Shown here piece by piece: positions 36,562-46,050 of a stretch of DNA of 64,000 nucleotides. Position 1 is the stretch's first letter. Each line of letters starts with the position of its first letter. Under the pieces are notes generated by a model. That model saw only the letters and a list, made by a program, of their open reading frames with translations, made no database searches and was not told the origin of the DNA. The stretch is from Cylindrospermum sp. NIES-4074 (GTDB lineage: Bacteria; Cyanobacteriota; Cyanobacteriia; Cyanobacteriales; Nostocaceae), in assembly GCA_003994795.1 (NCBI GenBank), contig AP018269.1:2877484-2941483 (forward strand). The letters run 5' to 3'. The position numbers and the translations under genes are program-made.

Positions 36562-37185
36562 GTGAGTATTCTAGATAGAGTGAAGCCCGAAAGCCTTGGA
36601 AATGCAGGAACTTTTCAATTACTATGGTCAATGATTGGCTTACTCCTAACAATGGGTGGCACCTTACTAGAAGCCTATGGTATCACCTTACCTTGGAGTT
36701 GGGGTCAGCACGGAATTCAAACCTTTTCTTTAGGTGTCAGCTATCAAATTGGCGCAGTGTTGCTAGTGGGTTGCTTAGGGGGCAAAAATGCTGGTGCGCT
36801 CTCACAGATTGCCTATTTAGTTATGGGTTTAACGTTGTTACCTGTATTTTCCGAGGGTGGAGGTATTGGGTATGTTAAGCTATCCCAGTTTGGCTATCTA
36901 CTAGGCTTTATTCCTGGAGCTTGGATTTGTGGTCATTTTGCCTTTAAAGCTAGACCTCGACTAGAAACTCTCACCTTTAGTTGCATTTGTGGCTTGTTAA
37001 CTGTCCACCTCTGCGGTATTACTTATTTGATTATCGGCTATTTTTTTCAGTGGAAAGGCACAGAAAGTTTGCCCTTAATGCAAGCAATCCTTGGATACTC
37101 CTGGTTTGCACTGCCAGGGCAACTAGCTGTAATCTGCGCTGTTAGCGTCACAGCATACGTGCTACGACACTTAATGTTTTATTAG
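36562..37185 (+). CDS. bioY: Biotin transporter BioY
   Basis: A 207-residue membrane protein with about six helices; QFGYLLGFIPGAWICGHF and the final AILGYSWFALPGQLAVI segment are BioY family features. BioY is the substrate-binding S component of the ECF biotin transporter, which can work alone or with an EcfAAT module, absent here. The gene starts at GTG 36562. It is followed 47 bases later by lspA. The two membrane-protein genes probably share a transcript. Confidence 0.9.
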   Translation: MSILDRVKPESLGNAGTFQLLWSMIGLLLTMGGTLLEAYGITLPWSWGQHGIQTFSLGVSYQIGAVLLVGCLGGKNAGALSQIAYLVMGLTLLPVFSEGGGIGYVKLSQFGYLLGFIPGAWICGHFAFKARPRLETLTFSCICGLLTVHLCGITYLIIGYFFQWKGTESLPLMQAILGYSWFALPGQLAVICAVSVTAYVLRHLMFY

Positions 37186-37232
37186 TCAGTTGTCAAATGA
37201 CTAATGACTAATAATTAATTGACTAATTCACC

Positions 37233-37709
37233 ATGCGTTTAAAAAATCGCTTCTTCTGGATTGCTGCTTTATCAGCTTTTTTCTTAGACCAACTGACAAA
37301 ATATTGGGTGGTGCAAACTTTTGCTTTAGGACAGACACTACCACTCTTACCAGGGATATTCCACTTTACCTATGTCACCAACACTGGTGCAGCTTTTAGT
37401 TTGTTAAGTGGGAAAGTAGAGTGGTTGCGCTGGCTATCTTTAGGAGTGAGTTTGGTGTTGATAGCAATAGCATCGTTGGGCCCAGTGTTAAGTCTTTGGG
37501 ATCAGTTGGGCTATGGCTTGATTTTAGGTGGAGCTATGGGCAATGGTATTGATCGGTTTGTTTTAGGTTATGTTGTAGATTTTCTCGATTTTCGCCTGAT
37601 TAACTTTGCCGTATTTAATGTAGCAGATTCATTTATAAGTATTGGTATTGTTTGCCTACTAATTGCCTCGGTACAAAAACCAACAGTAGATAGTCGCAGA
37701 CTACGATGA
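37233..37709 (+). CDS. lspA: Lipoprotein signal peptidase LspA
   Basis: A 158-residue aspartic peptidase with four transmembrane helices. Catalytic aspartates are in the GGAMGNGIDRF and VVDFLDFRL motifs; VTNTGAAFSLL and NVADSFISIGI are also conserved. It cleaves prolipoprotein signal peptides before the lipid-modified cysteine, for example the pstS product. Start is ATG at 37233. Length is typical (155-170). Confidence 0.96.
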   Translation: MRLKNRFFWIAALSAFFLDQLTKYWVVQTFALGQTLPLLPGIFHFTYVTNTGAAFSLLSGKVEWLRWLSLGVSLVLIAIASLGPVLSLWDQLGYGLILGGAMGNGIDRFVLGYVVDFLDFRLINFAVFNVADSFISIGIVCLLIASVQKPTVDSRRLR

Positions 37710-38025
37710 CATACTCCAGGGCAATAGGGCAATAAGGCAAAGGCAAGAGGTAATAATTTCTCTTACCACTTGCCTCTTCCTAACTAGCAACTTACGTTAT
37801 CAGCCCTTCGGGCAAGGCAGAAGGCAGAGGGCACAGGGCATCCGGGAAGAAAAAGTTTTAAGGTAAGCCTTTTTGCCTTGCCCAAACTGGGTTTAAGACC
37901 CCCACTAAATCTAAGATTTAGTGGTCTTCAATTAGAGGGATTTAGATCCCTCTAATTGGCATAGCTGCCTCCTGCCTTCTTCAATAAATGAGTACGCGAT
38001 CGCAGGGCACGTTCTCAAGTAACAT
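37710..38025. other. Intergenic region with GGCAA-rich repeats
   Basis: About 315 bases containing imperfect GGCAAGAGG/GGCAAAGG runs (37725-37850), the two hairpins at 37902-37957, and a HIP1-like site. No gene. Confidence 0.5.
37902..37957. terminator. Two adjacent perfect hairpins after lspA
   Basis: Hairpin 1: CCACTAAATC-taa-GATTTAGTGG at 37902-37924. Hairpin 2: AATTAGAGGGAT-ttag-ATCCCTCTAATT at 37930-37957. They lie between convergent lspA and the 38026 gene. The T runs after the stems are short, so they might equally be mobile palindromes rather than transcription stops. Confidence 0.5.
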
Positions 38026-38460
38026 TTAACTACCCTGAACAGGAGTTTGTGGCAAGCTGGTTTCGGGAACTTGATTGGGGGAACTAGCACCTGGTGCTTT
38101 CAGGTTTGCTGGTGCTGGATTTGAGTTTTCAGGATTGCCAGATTCAGGTGATGTTGAATCTGATGGTACAATCGTACTCTCAGGAGCGGTTTTACCTTTA
38201 GTTGGCTTGGCTTCTGGTGTTGTAGTATTACTAGGAATACCAGAATTGACTGCTGTGCCACCCGGACAACGGGAATTGAGCGGGAAATACTCGCACAGAA
38301 TCTTCATACCTTCTGGTGATAGTTTGATTTCCGTTGGTGAACTTATGGATGGACTATTGGATTCGACTATAGGGGATTTACTAGACTGGGCCGCAGCAAC
38401 ATTGGTTGTGAGTCCCAAGGTGAGCGCTGTACCAATCAGGAGCAGAAAATTTCCCTTCAT
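38026..38460 (-). CDS. Small secreted protein of unknown function
   Basis: About 144 residues. A Sec signal (MKGNFLLLIGTALTLGLTTNVAAA) is followed by a serine/proline/threonine-rich chain with one conserved-looking core: LSPEGMKILCEYFPLNSRCPGG, containing two cysteines that could bridge. A similar cysteine motif (ILCxxFPxNSRC) occurs in many short cyanobacterial secreted proteins, with no known role. I start at ATG 38460, since the upstream 33 residues do not resemble a signal peptide. The Ser/Thr/Pro tail suggests a periplasmic or wall-located extended region. Confidence 0.65.
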   Translation of the reverse strand: MKGNFLLLIGTALTLGLTTNVAAAQSSKSPIVESNSPSISSPTEIKLSPEGMKILCEYFPLNSRCPGGTAVNSGIPSNTTTPEAKPTKGKTAPESTIVPSDSTSPESGNPENSNPAPANLKAPGASSPNQVPETSLPQTPVQGS

Positions 38461-38928
38461 TCTGAAATTAACCTCAACGGAAACAAACACTCTGCCCATT
38501 AAATCCAACAATAAATTAAAAAAAATCTTCCCAAATGAAGATGTATAGCTTTGCTGCAAAATGTGTGGTTATGTTAAAGCGGTAAAAATTAAATTATTTG
38601 TTGATTGAACTATAGTTTTTATAAATACCAAAGTATATATACTGGCTAGAGTTCTGAAGCTAGTAATAACAGTTAAAATAAGCAATTTAGATCAGGGAGA
38701 ATAATTTTTAACCGTGTAAACCAGTGCTAGAAATGATAACTTAATTTTGCTCGTGAGATGTAGTCTAGGTGTAAGATTGAAGCGTGAAAAATTCCGTACA
38801 GCCAATTTATTTTTTGGCTTGTGAGTAAAATGGTGAAAGACCAGCATGATTGTTGGCAATTGCCCGATTATTCTGTTCGGGACGCTACGCGAACACTCAT
38901 AAACTTGTGATGTAGTATATAGCCGACG
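38461..38928. other. AT-rich intergenic region
   Basis: About 470 bases. One GACGCTACGCGAACACTC-type repeat at 38880-38898; otherwise nothing recognised. It should hold the divergent promoters of the secreted protein and the penicillin-binding protein. Confidence 0.5.
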
Positions 38929-41199
38929 ATGAGTTCCCCCCACCCGCCTCAAAAGCCACAAACGATACTTGGTCAACTGACGCAAGCAGTACATACTATT
39001 CAAGCTAGGGTTGATTTTTCCAAACTGGCGCTCAAGCCTAATGCCAAAGTACCGGAACTCTGGGTGCAGGATGCGGGGGCGGATAAAGCGGAAGTATATC
39101 CAATGTTAGGCGATCGCTATGTCCTCGGTCGCAGTTCCAAATCCTGTGATATCGTTGTCCGCAACCCAGTTGTCAGCCAAATTCACCTGTCACTATCGCG
39201 GGATTCTACTCAACGTACCCCCGTTTTCGTGATCAAAGATGAAGGTTCTACCAATGGCATTTATCGTGGTAAGCGTCGGGTCAGTTCCCTAGAACTGCGT
39301 CATGGTGATATTTTCACTCTCGGGCCACCAGAATTAGCTGCTTCCGTACGGTTACAATACTTTGATCCACCTGCTTGGTATGTCAAAGCAGCAACTTGGT
39401 CTGTATACGGCATTGGCAGTGTTAGTGCCTTATTAGCATTAGCCATTGGCGTTGAGTGGCTGAAATTTTCCGTCACACCTCTACCTACAGCCACTCGCGC
39501 CCCAGTAGTGGTTTATGCCCGTGATGGCTCTACCCCACTGCGTGAGCCTCGAAATACGGCTCACATAGACATGAAGAAATTGTCTGACTTTGGGCCTTAT
39601 TTGCCTGCTGCGGTGGTAGCCTCCGAGGATAGCCGTTACAACTGGCACTTTGGGGTTGACCCCTTGGGGATTTTGCGTGCTGTGCTGATTAATAGCCGTA
39701 CGGGCGATGTGCAGCAAGGAGCTAGTACAGTTACTCAGCAAGTCGCTCGCAGTTTGTTTCGTGATTATGTAGGTAGACAAGACTCCTTGGGGCGCAAATT
39801 GCGGGAAGCAGTTGTCTCCTTGAAGCTAGAAACGTTTTACAGCAAAGATGATATTTTGCTGACTTACCTAAATCGGGTGTTTTTGGGGGCGGATACTTCT
39901 GGTTTTGAGGATGCGGCAAGGTATTACTTTGATAAGTCAGCCAAAGAATTAACTCTCTCAGAAGCAGCAACCTTGGTGGGCATTTTACCTGCTCCCAATG
40001 CTTTCGATTTTTGTGGCGATGGGCCAAATAAGCTAGGAGCAGCTGATTACCGCAATCGCGTGATTAAGCGACTGTTGGAAATGGGCAAAATTAAACAAGA
40101 GGAAGCTAACCGCGCTAGACGCTCCACTGTGCAAGTTAGCCCCAAGGTGTGCGAACGGCAAGCTAAAACCATTAGTCCTTATTTTTATAGTTATGTCTTT
40201 CAAGAACTGGAAGCAATTTTGGGAGAGGGGGCGGCAAAAGAAGGTAATTATATTATCGAAACTCAGCTAGATCCAGCAATTCAAGCCCAGGCAGAAGCGG
40301 CGCTGCGGAATTCAGTGAATAGGGCTGGTTCCAGTTTTGGTTTTTCCCAAGGAGCGATCGTCACTTTGGACTCTAGCACAGGTGGGATTCTGGCGATGGT
40401 GGGCGGAACTGATTACAAAAAAAGTCAGTTTAATCGGGCTTACCAAGCCAAAAGACAACCAGGTTCCACCTTCAAAATTTTTGCTTACACTGCTGCAATT
40501 GAGCAGGGGATATCATCATCAAGAGGTTATTCTTGTGCCCCTCTAACTTGGCAAGGCTTTACCTACAGGCCCTGTCGTGCTGGTGGTAACACTAGTTTAG
40601 ATATTGCCACAGGGCTGGCGCAATCAGAAAACCCGATCGCACTGCGAGTTGCTAGAGAAGTTGGGCTGGATAAAGTAGTGAGGATGGCAGAACGTTTGGG
40701 GGTCAAGTCTTCCCTAGAGCCTGTTCCTGGTTTGGTATTGGGTCAAAGTGTTGTCAACGTTTTAGAAATGACTGGTGCTTTTGGCGCTATTGGGAATCGT
40801 GGGGTGTGGAATCCTCCCCATGCCATTAGCCGGATTCTAGACAGTAGTGATTGCAAGGATCGCAAGGATTTAAAAACCTGCCGTGTGATCTATTCTTTCG
40901 ACCAAGATCCTAATGGCAACAAGCGAGTGTTAAAAACAGAAGTTGCCAATGAGATGACTAGTTTAATGCGTGGTGTTATTACTAGTGGTACTGGTCGCAG
41001 TGCTGCCATTGGACTAGGGGAAGCAGGTAAAACTGGTACGACGAATAACAACGTTGACTTGTGGTTTATTGGCTTTATTCCTAGTCGGCGACTAGTCACA
41101 GGTATTTGGCTAGGAAATGACAATAATTCCCCCACATCTGGCAGTAGCGCCCAAGCAGCCCAACTTTGGGGCAATTATATGGGGAAAATTACCAGATAA
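38929..41199 (+). CDS. FHA-domain class A penicillin-binding protein
   Basis: A 756-residue bifunctional peptidoglycan synthase. An FHA domain at about 55-140 (YVLGRSSKSCDIVV, VVSQIHLSLS, GSTNGIY) binds phosphothreonine peptides. One transmembrane helix follows at about 153-175. The GT51 glycosyltransferase has catalytic Glu233 in ASEDSRYNWHFGVD and the QGASTVTQQVAR motif. The transpeptidase has Ser513/Lys516 in PGSTFK, SEN at 566-568 and KTG at 701-703, all intact. It polymerises and cross-links the wall. The cytoplasmic FHA module suggests control by a Ser/Thr kinase. ATG at 38929. Confidence 0.95.
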   Translation: MSSPHPPQKPQTILGQLTQAVHTIQARVDFSKLALKPNAKVPELWVQDAGADKAEVYPMLGDRYVLGRSSKSCDIVVRNPVVSQIHLSLSRDSTQRTPVFVIKDEGSTNGIYRGKRRVSSLELRHGDIFTLGPPELAASVRLQYFDPPAWYVKAATWSVYGIGSVSALLALAIGVEWLKFSVTPLPTATRAPVVVYARDGSTPLREPRNTAHIDMKKLSDFGPYLPAAVVASEDSRYNWHFGVDPLGILRAVLINSRTGDVQQGASTVTQQVARSLFRDYVGRQDSLGRKLREAVVSLKLETFYSKDDILLTYLNRVFLGADTSGFEDAARYYFDKSAKELTLSEAATLVGILPAPNAFDFCGDGPNKLGAADYRNRVIKRLLEMGKIKQEEANRARRSTVQVSPKVCERQAKTISPYFYSYVFQELEAILGEGAAKEGNYIIETQLDPAIQAQAEAALRNSVNRAGSSFGFSQGAIVTLDSSTGGILAMVGGTDYKKSQFNRAYQAKRQPGSTFKIFAYTAAIEQGISSSRGYSCAPLTWQGFTYRPCRAGGNTSLDIATGLAQSENPIALRVAREVGLDKVVRMAERLGVKSSLEPVPGLVLGQSVVNVLEMTGAFGAIGNRGVWNPPHAISRILDSSDCKDRKDLKTCRVIYSFDQDPNGNKRVLKTEVANEMTSLMRGVITSGTGRSAAIGLGEAGKTGTTNNNVDLWFIGFIPSRRLVTGIWLGNDNNSPTSGSSAQAAQLWGNYMGKITR

Positions 41200-41557
41200 A
41201 TGGGCAATCGGGATCAGGATGAGAGGATTAAAGGGTTAACAGGATTTATTTGAGAATGATTAATATTAATCCTCATCATCTTTTCATCCTTAAATCCTGA
41301 TTGGTAATAGGGAAAATGGCAAAGAGAACTGGGGAGACTTTTGCCAATGACCAATGACCGAATTTTAGATTTTAAATTTTGGATTTTGGATTCAAGATTC
41401 AAAATTTAAAAAGGGTGATAAGCCCCTGACTTGATTCCTGGGGTCAATCTAAAATCCCTTCGGGTTCGGCAGTCGCTCATGGGGGAAACCCCCAAGACCG
41501 CGCTGCCTCACTAAAATCTAAAATCCAAAATTGTTTGACTAATGACTAATGACCAAA
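41200..41557. repeat. Palindromic repeat element between convergent genes
   Basis: Contains AT-rich ATTTTAGATTTTAAATTTTG-type imperfect inverted repeats flanking a hairpin element at about 41455-41515 (GGCAG ... GGGGGaaaCCCCC ... GCTGCC). This is one of the dispersed palindromes known between Nostocales genes. No gene. Confidence 0.6.
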
Positions 41558-43087
41558 TTATCTATATCCCTGCCAAGGGGTGATATCCAGTGCGCCGTTA
41601 GGCTTGAATACAACTTGGAAATGGGCGAGAGCTTCTTTGTTGTTAGGAGCAGCTACATTTGAGCCGTAGACGGATTGGAACATCTTCGGTAGGGGTGTTT
41701 CGCGGAAGTAGTCAAAGGCGACTTGGTTGAGTGGTTCGTAGTCGGCGATAATACCTTCTTTATTCACTGCTACCCGATACTTCAAATCTTGTGTAAAGGT
41801 GGGAGTCCCACTCCAACTTTGGCGAACTGTATTATAAAGCTTTTGATTTAAATCTTTGACCGCGTTAGTGTCTGTGATTTTTGCCCCGATTACGTCTGGT
41901 GTGTTGGTGTAACCCCGCCAAGGACTAACTTCTAGCACACCTTTTTTAGTAAAGACGACTCGGAATTGGGCGATCGGTTCATTAGCAATGGCAGGGCGGC
42001 TAGCAGGATTGTAAAGTACATTCGGCAGAGGAGTTTGCCCTACTCCTTCATTTGCTCCTTGATTTAGCGCTTTATAACCAACAATTGCCCCGTCCGCAGC
42101 TACTCCTAGACGATAGACCAAATCTTCTTTTAATCCTGCACGACTAGCCCAAGCTGGATGAATTTGGTTATACACCTGGCGATTCAATGCCCTTAGCTGA
42201 GATGCATCAGTAATTTCGGGAACTGTATTTAAAAGGGCTTCTAAATCTTTAACTGCGGGTGCGACAGCGGATGCGGTTGTTGTCGTTGGTGTGGGCGTTA
42301 CGGTGGTTGTGGGTGCTGGTGTTGGTGTGGGCGATACTGTGGCTGTGGGTGTTGTTGTCGGTGTGGCTGTGGCAATTGCTGCGGTTGTTGGCGTGGGTGT
42401 GGGTGTAGCCGCAGCTGATGGGGAAGGTGTGACGCTGGGGGCTGTAGTGCTAGCCTGCTCATTTGGCTTCGGCTCTGGTGGACGCACTTGGGGAGCAGGA
42501 ATTAAGCTAAAGGCGATCGCAGCAACTGCCAGACTCGAAACTCCCACAGTAGCGGGTACTGCCTGTCTGAGCACGGCTTGACTAGTACCACCATAGCGTC
42601 TGGTAACAGGTTGTAGTTCTAAACACAACTCTGGCAAGGTTTGAGTATCAGCAAAAAACTGATCTACCGCTTCCACTAAATCAAACAACTGCACTGTATT
42701 CAAATCGATTTGAATGGGCGGCTGTTTAATGTGGCTTGGGTTAGACTCAAAACCCTCAGGGGCAATTTCTGAATGTACAATCAACCTATGACGGTTGCTG
42801 TCAATTTTCTGCAACTCCACAAGCTCCGATTCCTGGTTGTGTACTTGCGGGTTGGGGACGTTGCTTAAAAATTCTTGAGCGTAGGCACTAACAGCCCTTA
42901 CCAAACTTTCAAAAAATTCTCGCCCTCCAGTTAGGGGCTGATTATAGCTAGATAAATAGCATTCTGCATTTACCAATATAGACAGTTCCGGGCGCAGTTC
43001 CTGAAAGTGTGCCGCCCTATTAACATCGCTTAAACCTTCTAAAAGCAGCGTACAGTTAGGTAAACTGTACTTACGTTGGATATTCAT
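41558..43087 (-). CDS. DUF4335 domain protein
   Basis: A 509-residue protein of a cyanobacteria-only family. Residues 1-165 are the DUF4335 domain (starting NIQRKYSLPNCTLLLEGLSD). A transmembrane segment at about 178-197 follows, then a 75-residue Thr/Pro/Ala-rich linker (205-285). The C-terminal 220 residues contain two copies of an approximately 105-residue unit (VYNQIHPAWASRAGLKEDLVYR ... SPWRGY and LYNTVRQSWSGTPTFTQDLKYR ... TPWQGYR), which I take as an internal duplication. Its ATG overlaps the TGA of the upstream DUF3038 gene by four bases, so they are translationally coupled. The function is unknown; the topology suggests an exported C-terminal domain. Confidence 0.85.
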   Translation of the reverse strand: MNIQRKYSLPNCTLLLEGLSDVNRAAHFQELRPELSILVNAECYLSSYNQPLTGGREFFESLVRAVSAYAQEFLSNVPNPQVHNQESELVELQKIDSNRHRLIVHSEIAPEGFESNPSHIKQPPIQIDLNTVQLFDLVEAVDQFFADTQTLPELCLELQPVTRRYGGTSQAVLRQAVPATVGVSSLAVAAIAFSLIPAPQVRPPEPKPNEQASTTAPSVTPSPSAAATPTPTPTTAAIATATPTTTPTATVSPTPTPAPTTTVTPTPTTTTASAVAPAVKDLEALLNTVPEITDASQLRALNRQVYNQIHPAWASRAGLKEDLVYRLGVAADGAIVGYKALNQGANEGVGQTPLPNVLYNPASRPAIANEPIAQFRVVFTKKGVLEVSPWRGYTNTPDVIGAKITDTNAVKDLNQKLYNTVRQSWSGTPTFTQDLKYRVAVNKEGIIADYEPLNQVAFDYFRETPLPKMFQSVYGSNVAAPNNKEALAHFQVVFKPNGALDITPWQGYR

Positions 43088-43710
43088 TCTACTTCACCGT
43101 CAAAAAGACCAATCCAGAACCGCTGCATTCCAGCTGTACCCGTACAGAATAGTAATTGTCCCAATAAATGTATCGCCAGCTCATCTAATTTTTCATCAGA
43201 ATTTAATGCTAGTAAACCAGAACGTCGGGAATTCATCCGGCTCTTAAAATGCGCTCTAAACCGCTCTAGGTAATTAGATAGTCGCAAGTTTTGTTCTAGT
43301 GGAATCTGCTTCTCATACATTTGTTGATATATCATTAGTAGCTGACGGATGACAACTGTTAACCGTCGCGCTATGTAGCAGGTAATAACCACCAAAGCTT
43401 TAGCTTCCATGATAGTTAAGGGGCGGCGGATGTGCGCTCTTCGCAGGGGGTTAGAGCTACGTATCCTCCATAAATTCACTCTATCTTTAATAATTACTTT
43501 CAGATCCAACTCTTGGGCAAAACCGAGGATGGCTTCAGAGCCGCCAAGCTCTAGAGCTTCGATTGCTAATAAAATCAAGTCTATTTGCAACTTAGTTCTC
43601 CGGGGACATCCCTCTCCGGCGATCGCCGGATCTGGTAAACTGTCCAGAATCATGGGCAATTCTTGGGAAGTTGGACTGTTGAACGGCGTGAAACTAGCGG
43701 AGACATTCAT
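43084..43710 (-). CDS. DUF3038 domain protein
   Basis: About 208 residues. Core LPDPAIAGEGCPRRTKLQIDLILLAIEALELGGSEAIL and the helical, arginine-rich middle match the cyanobacterial DUF3038 family, which is regularly encoded directly before DUF4335. No signal or membrane segment. The stop overlaps the DUF4335 start. I begin at ATG 43710; an in-frame TTG at 43773 would add a hydrophobic 21-residue tail. Function unknown. Confidence 0.82.
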   Translation of the reverse strand: MNVSASFTPFNSPTSQELPMILDSLPDPAIAGEGCPRRTKLQIDLILLAIEALELGGSEAILGFAQELDLKVIIKDRVNLWRIRSSNPLRRAHIRRPLTIMEAKALVVITCYIARRLTVVIRQLLMIYQQMYEKQIPLEQNLRLSNYLERFRAHFKSRMNSRRSGLLALNSDEKLDELAIHLLGQLLFCTGTAGMQRFWIGLFDGEVE

Positions 43711-44109
43711 TCTATAAAATACCTTGTGCGCTTCCAACAGGCTGGGTAAAACAAATTTAAGATAGGTAGCCAAAACTTGAACGTTAGGCTGGTAGTAGTG
43801 GCATGAGAGTCTGATATATAAGTGACTTACTCTTTCTACTCAAATGTTTCAGTATACTGAAATTAAAGTTTTAAAGCATAAGTCCACCTGTCTAATTTAG
43901 TAGTACAATCGCATCCCTAGCTTGGAATAAATTCTAATTATCGTCAATGGATGGGGAAACAGCAGCCTTAATCCCCAGCGTATGACATTATAGTGTACGA
44001 TTTCTCAGGTATCCGAAATTGGATATTGAGAAATGGGGACTGAGTACTGGGAAATTCTTCTAATACCTAATCCCCAATACCTACATCCCCAATACCTAAT
44101 CTCTATCTT
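43711..44109. other. Intergenic region with short repeats
   Basis: Between divergent DUF3038 and apt. From 44035 it has ACCTAATCCCCAATACCTA-type short tandem repeats. It should hold the apt promoter. No gene. Confidence 0.5.
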
Positions 44110-44628
44110 ATGGATTTAAAGTCTCTGATTCGCGATATCCCAGATTTCCCCAAACCTGGAATTTTATTTCGGGACATTACTACCCTACTACGCGATCCGG
44201 AGGGACTACGCTACACTATTGACTTTTTAAGTCAAAAATGCATTGAGTCTGAACTGAAAGTAGATTATGTGGTGGGGATGGAGTCCCGTGGGTTCATTTT
44301 TGGCGCACCTGTAGCTTATAAATTAGGGGCTGGTTTTATTCCCGTTCGCAAAAGAGGTAAGTTACCAGCAGCGGTTCATGCGATCGAATACGAACTAGAG
44401 TATGGTACAGACATCTTGGAAGTGCATCAGGATGCTTTAAATCCAGGTAGTCGAGTTTTGATTGTGGATGACCTGATTGCTACAGGTGGAACGGCGATCG
44501 CCACGGCAAAGTTGCTCCAGAAGATTGGCTGCGAATTGGTGGGGTTTGGGTTTATCATCGAGCTACGGGATTTGCAAGGGCGTAAACATCTGCCGGATGT
44601 GCCGATAATTTCCTTAGTTGAATATTAG
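44110..44628 (+). CDS. apt: Adenine phosphoribosyltransferase
   Basis: A 172-residue purine salvage enzyme joining adenine and PRPP to AMP. The PRPP-binding motif [14 protein letters not shown] is near residue 117, and [15 protein letters not shown] at the start is the family mark. Standard length. ATG at 44110. It is followed 74 bases later by an ABC permease gene, with no clear functional link. Confidence 0.97.
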   Translation: MDLKSLIRDIPDFPKPGILFRDITTLLRDPEGLRYTIDFLSQKCIESELKVDYVVGMESRGFIFGAPVAYKLGAGFIPVRKRGKLPAAVHAIEYELEYGTDILEVHQDALNPGSRVLIVDDLIATGGTAIATAKLLQKIGCELVGFGFIIELRDLQGRKHLPDVPIISLVEY

Positions 44629-44702
44629 TCAAACAGGTCATTGGTTTTGAAAGCCTGAAGACTGAAGACTGACAACCGACAACTGACACCTGACAAACTG
44701 CT

Positions 44703-45749
44703 ATGACATCTACAAAAATTTCTTGGGGGACAGATGGGAATCGGCTCATTAGGCTGGTGACAAACGAAACTTTTGTTTATGTGGTGAAGCGGCTGTTGCA
44801 GGCACTGCTAACTTTGTTGTTAGCGGCAGCGTTGTCATTTTTTATTATTCAACTGGCTCCAGGCGATTATGTTGACTCACTGCGACAAAATCCGAAGATT
44901 TCCCCGGAGAGAATTGCGGAAATTAAGCGACAATTTGGTTTAGATAAGTCTTGGCCAGAGCAATTTGGGTTGTGGTTGTGGCGAATTTTGACTAAGGGCG
45001 ATTTTGGTACAAGTTTTGTTTACCAACGCTCAGTAGCGTCGCTGTTGTGGGAGCGAGTACCAGCAACTTTGCTATTAGCGATCGCATCTTTAGTCTCTAC
45101 ATGGGCGATCGCTATTCCTTTAGGCATCCTCGCTGCTGTCAATCAAAATAAGTTATTTGACCGCACTTTGCAAGTGATTAGCTATGCTGGACAAGGGTTT
45201 CCCAGTTTCATAACTGCCTTAGCGCTGCTAGTGTTTGCTCAAATTACCACGCCTTTATTCCCAGTAGGGAGTATGACTAGCGTTAACTATACAGAACTGT
45301 CTTGGTTTGGGCAAATTCTCGATATCGGCTGGCACATGATTTTACCCACTATTGCGCTGTCGATTACAAGCTTTGCCGGCTTACAACGGATCACTCGTGG
45401 TGAATTACTGGATGTTCTGCGTCAAGATTATATCCAAACGGCTCGCGCTAAAGGATTACCAGAAAACCGCGTGATTTATGTTCATGCACTCCGCAACGCC
45501 ATCAATCCCTTAATTACTTTATTGGGTTTTGAATTAGCTGGTTTATTAAGCGGTGCATTCATTGCGGAACAGTTCTTCAACTGGCCTGGTTTAGGCAGAT
45601 TGACTTTACAGGCTTTACAAGCGCAAGATTTATATTTGTTAATGGCTAGCTTGCTCATGGGTGCTGTGCTGCTGATTCTCGGTAACTTAATCGCCGATTT
45701 ACTGCTGAAAGCTGCCGATCCTCGCATTCGTCTAGAAGATTTAAATTAG
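44703..45749 (+). CDS. Dipeptide/oligopeptide-type ABC transporter permease
   Basis: A 348-residue DppB/OppB family protein with about six transmembrane helices. The signature is in the EAA loop: QDYIQTARAKGLPENRVIYVHALRNAINP. The LAPGDYVDSLRQNP segment after the first helix and the FIAEQFFNWPGLGRL end are typical. It carries peptides, glutathione or nickel depending on the missing partners. Only this one permease of the usual five-gene system is in the window, so the other subunits must be encoded elsewhere. ATG at 44703. Confidence 0.92.
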   Translation: MTSTKISWGTDGNRLIRLVTNETFVYVVKRLLQALLTLLLAAALSFFIIQLAPGDYVDSLRQNPKISPERIAEIKRQFGLDKSWPEQFGLWLWRILTKGDFGTSFVYQRSVASLLWERVPATLLLAIASLVSTWAIAIPLGILAAVNQNKLFDRTLQVISYAGQGFPSFITALALLVFAQITTPLFPVGSMTSVNYTELSWFGQILDIGWHMILPTIALSITSFAGLQRITRGELLDVLRQDYIQTARAKGLPENRVIYVHALRNAINPLITLLGFELAGLLSGAFIAEQFFNWPGLGRLTLQALQAQDLYLLMASLLMGAVLLILGNLIADLLLKAADPRIRLEDLN

Positions 45750-45764
45750 TGATTAGTCTTCCTC

Positions 45765-46046
45765 ATGTTGTCTGAAGTTTATTATTTAGTGCGATCGCAA
45801 TCTGATGGTCGTTATCTCACAGCTCGTCCCAATGCTGAAGCATCTGGCTATCTGTTGCTATTTCGTGAAAACTACGATGCCTTAAGCTATCTCAACACCC
45901 ACGCGGCTGAAGTGGCAAATCGCTTTGCTGTAGAATCGATTGCTGGTACTCAGGTGGGAAACTTGGTCAAACGCTGGGGTTTTAGCGGTGTGGGGATTGT
46001 GACTGATCCTTTGTTACCCAAAGTTGAGTTTTTGCAGCATAGTTAA
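45765..46046 (+). CDS. Small conserved cyanobacterial protein
   Basis: A 93-residue protein, no signal or membrane segment, starting MLSEVYYLVRSQSDGRYLTARP. I recognise it as a conserved cyanobacterial hypothetical by its Tyr/Leu-rich start and AGTQVGNLVKRWGFSGVGIV, but I know no domain name. It starts 15 bases after the permease stop and is likely in the same operon. Confidence 0.7.
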   Translation: MLSEVYYLVRSQSDGRYLTARPNAEASGYLLLFRENYDALSYLNTHAAEVANRFAVESIAGTQVGNLVKRWGFSGVGIVTDPLLPKVEFLQHS

Positions 46047-46050
46047 GCTG

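Noticed and set aside
38075-38548. Plus-strand 157-residue open frame
   Set aside because: It is antisense to the Ser/Pro-rich secreted protein, which has a signal peptide and the ILCxxFPxNSRC motif.
42291-42581. Plus-strand open frame rich in Val/Gly/Ala
   Set aside because: It is the antisense of the Thr/Pro-rich linker of the DUF4335 gene and has no own features.
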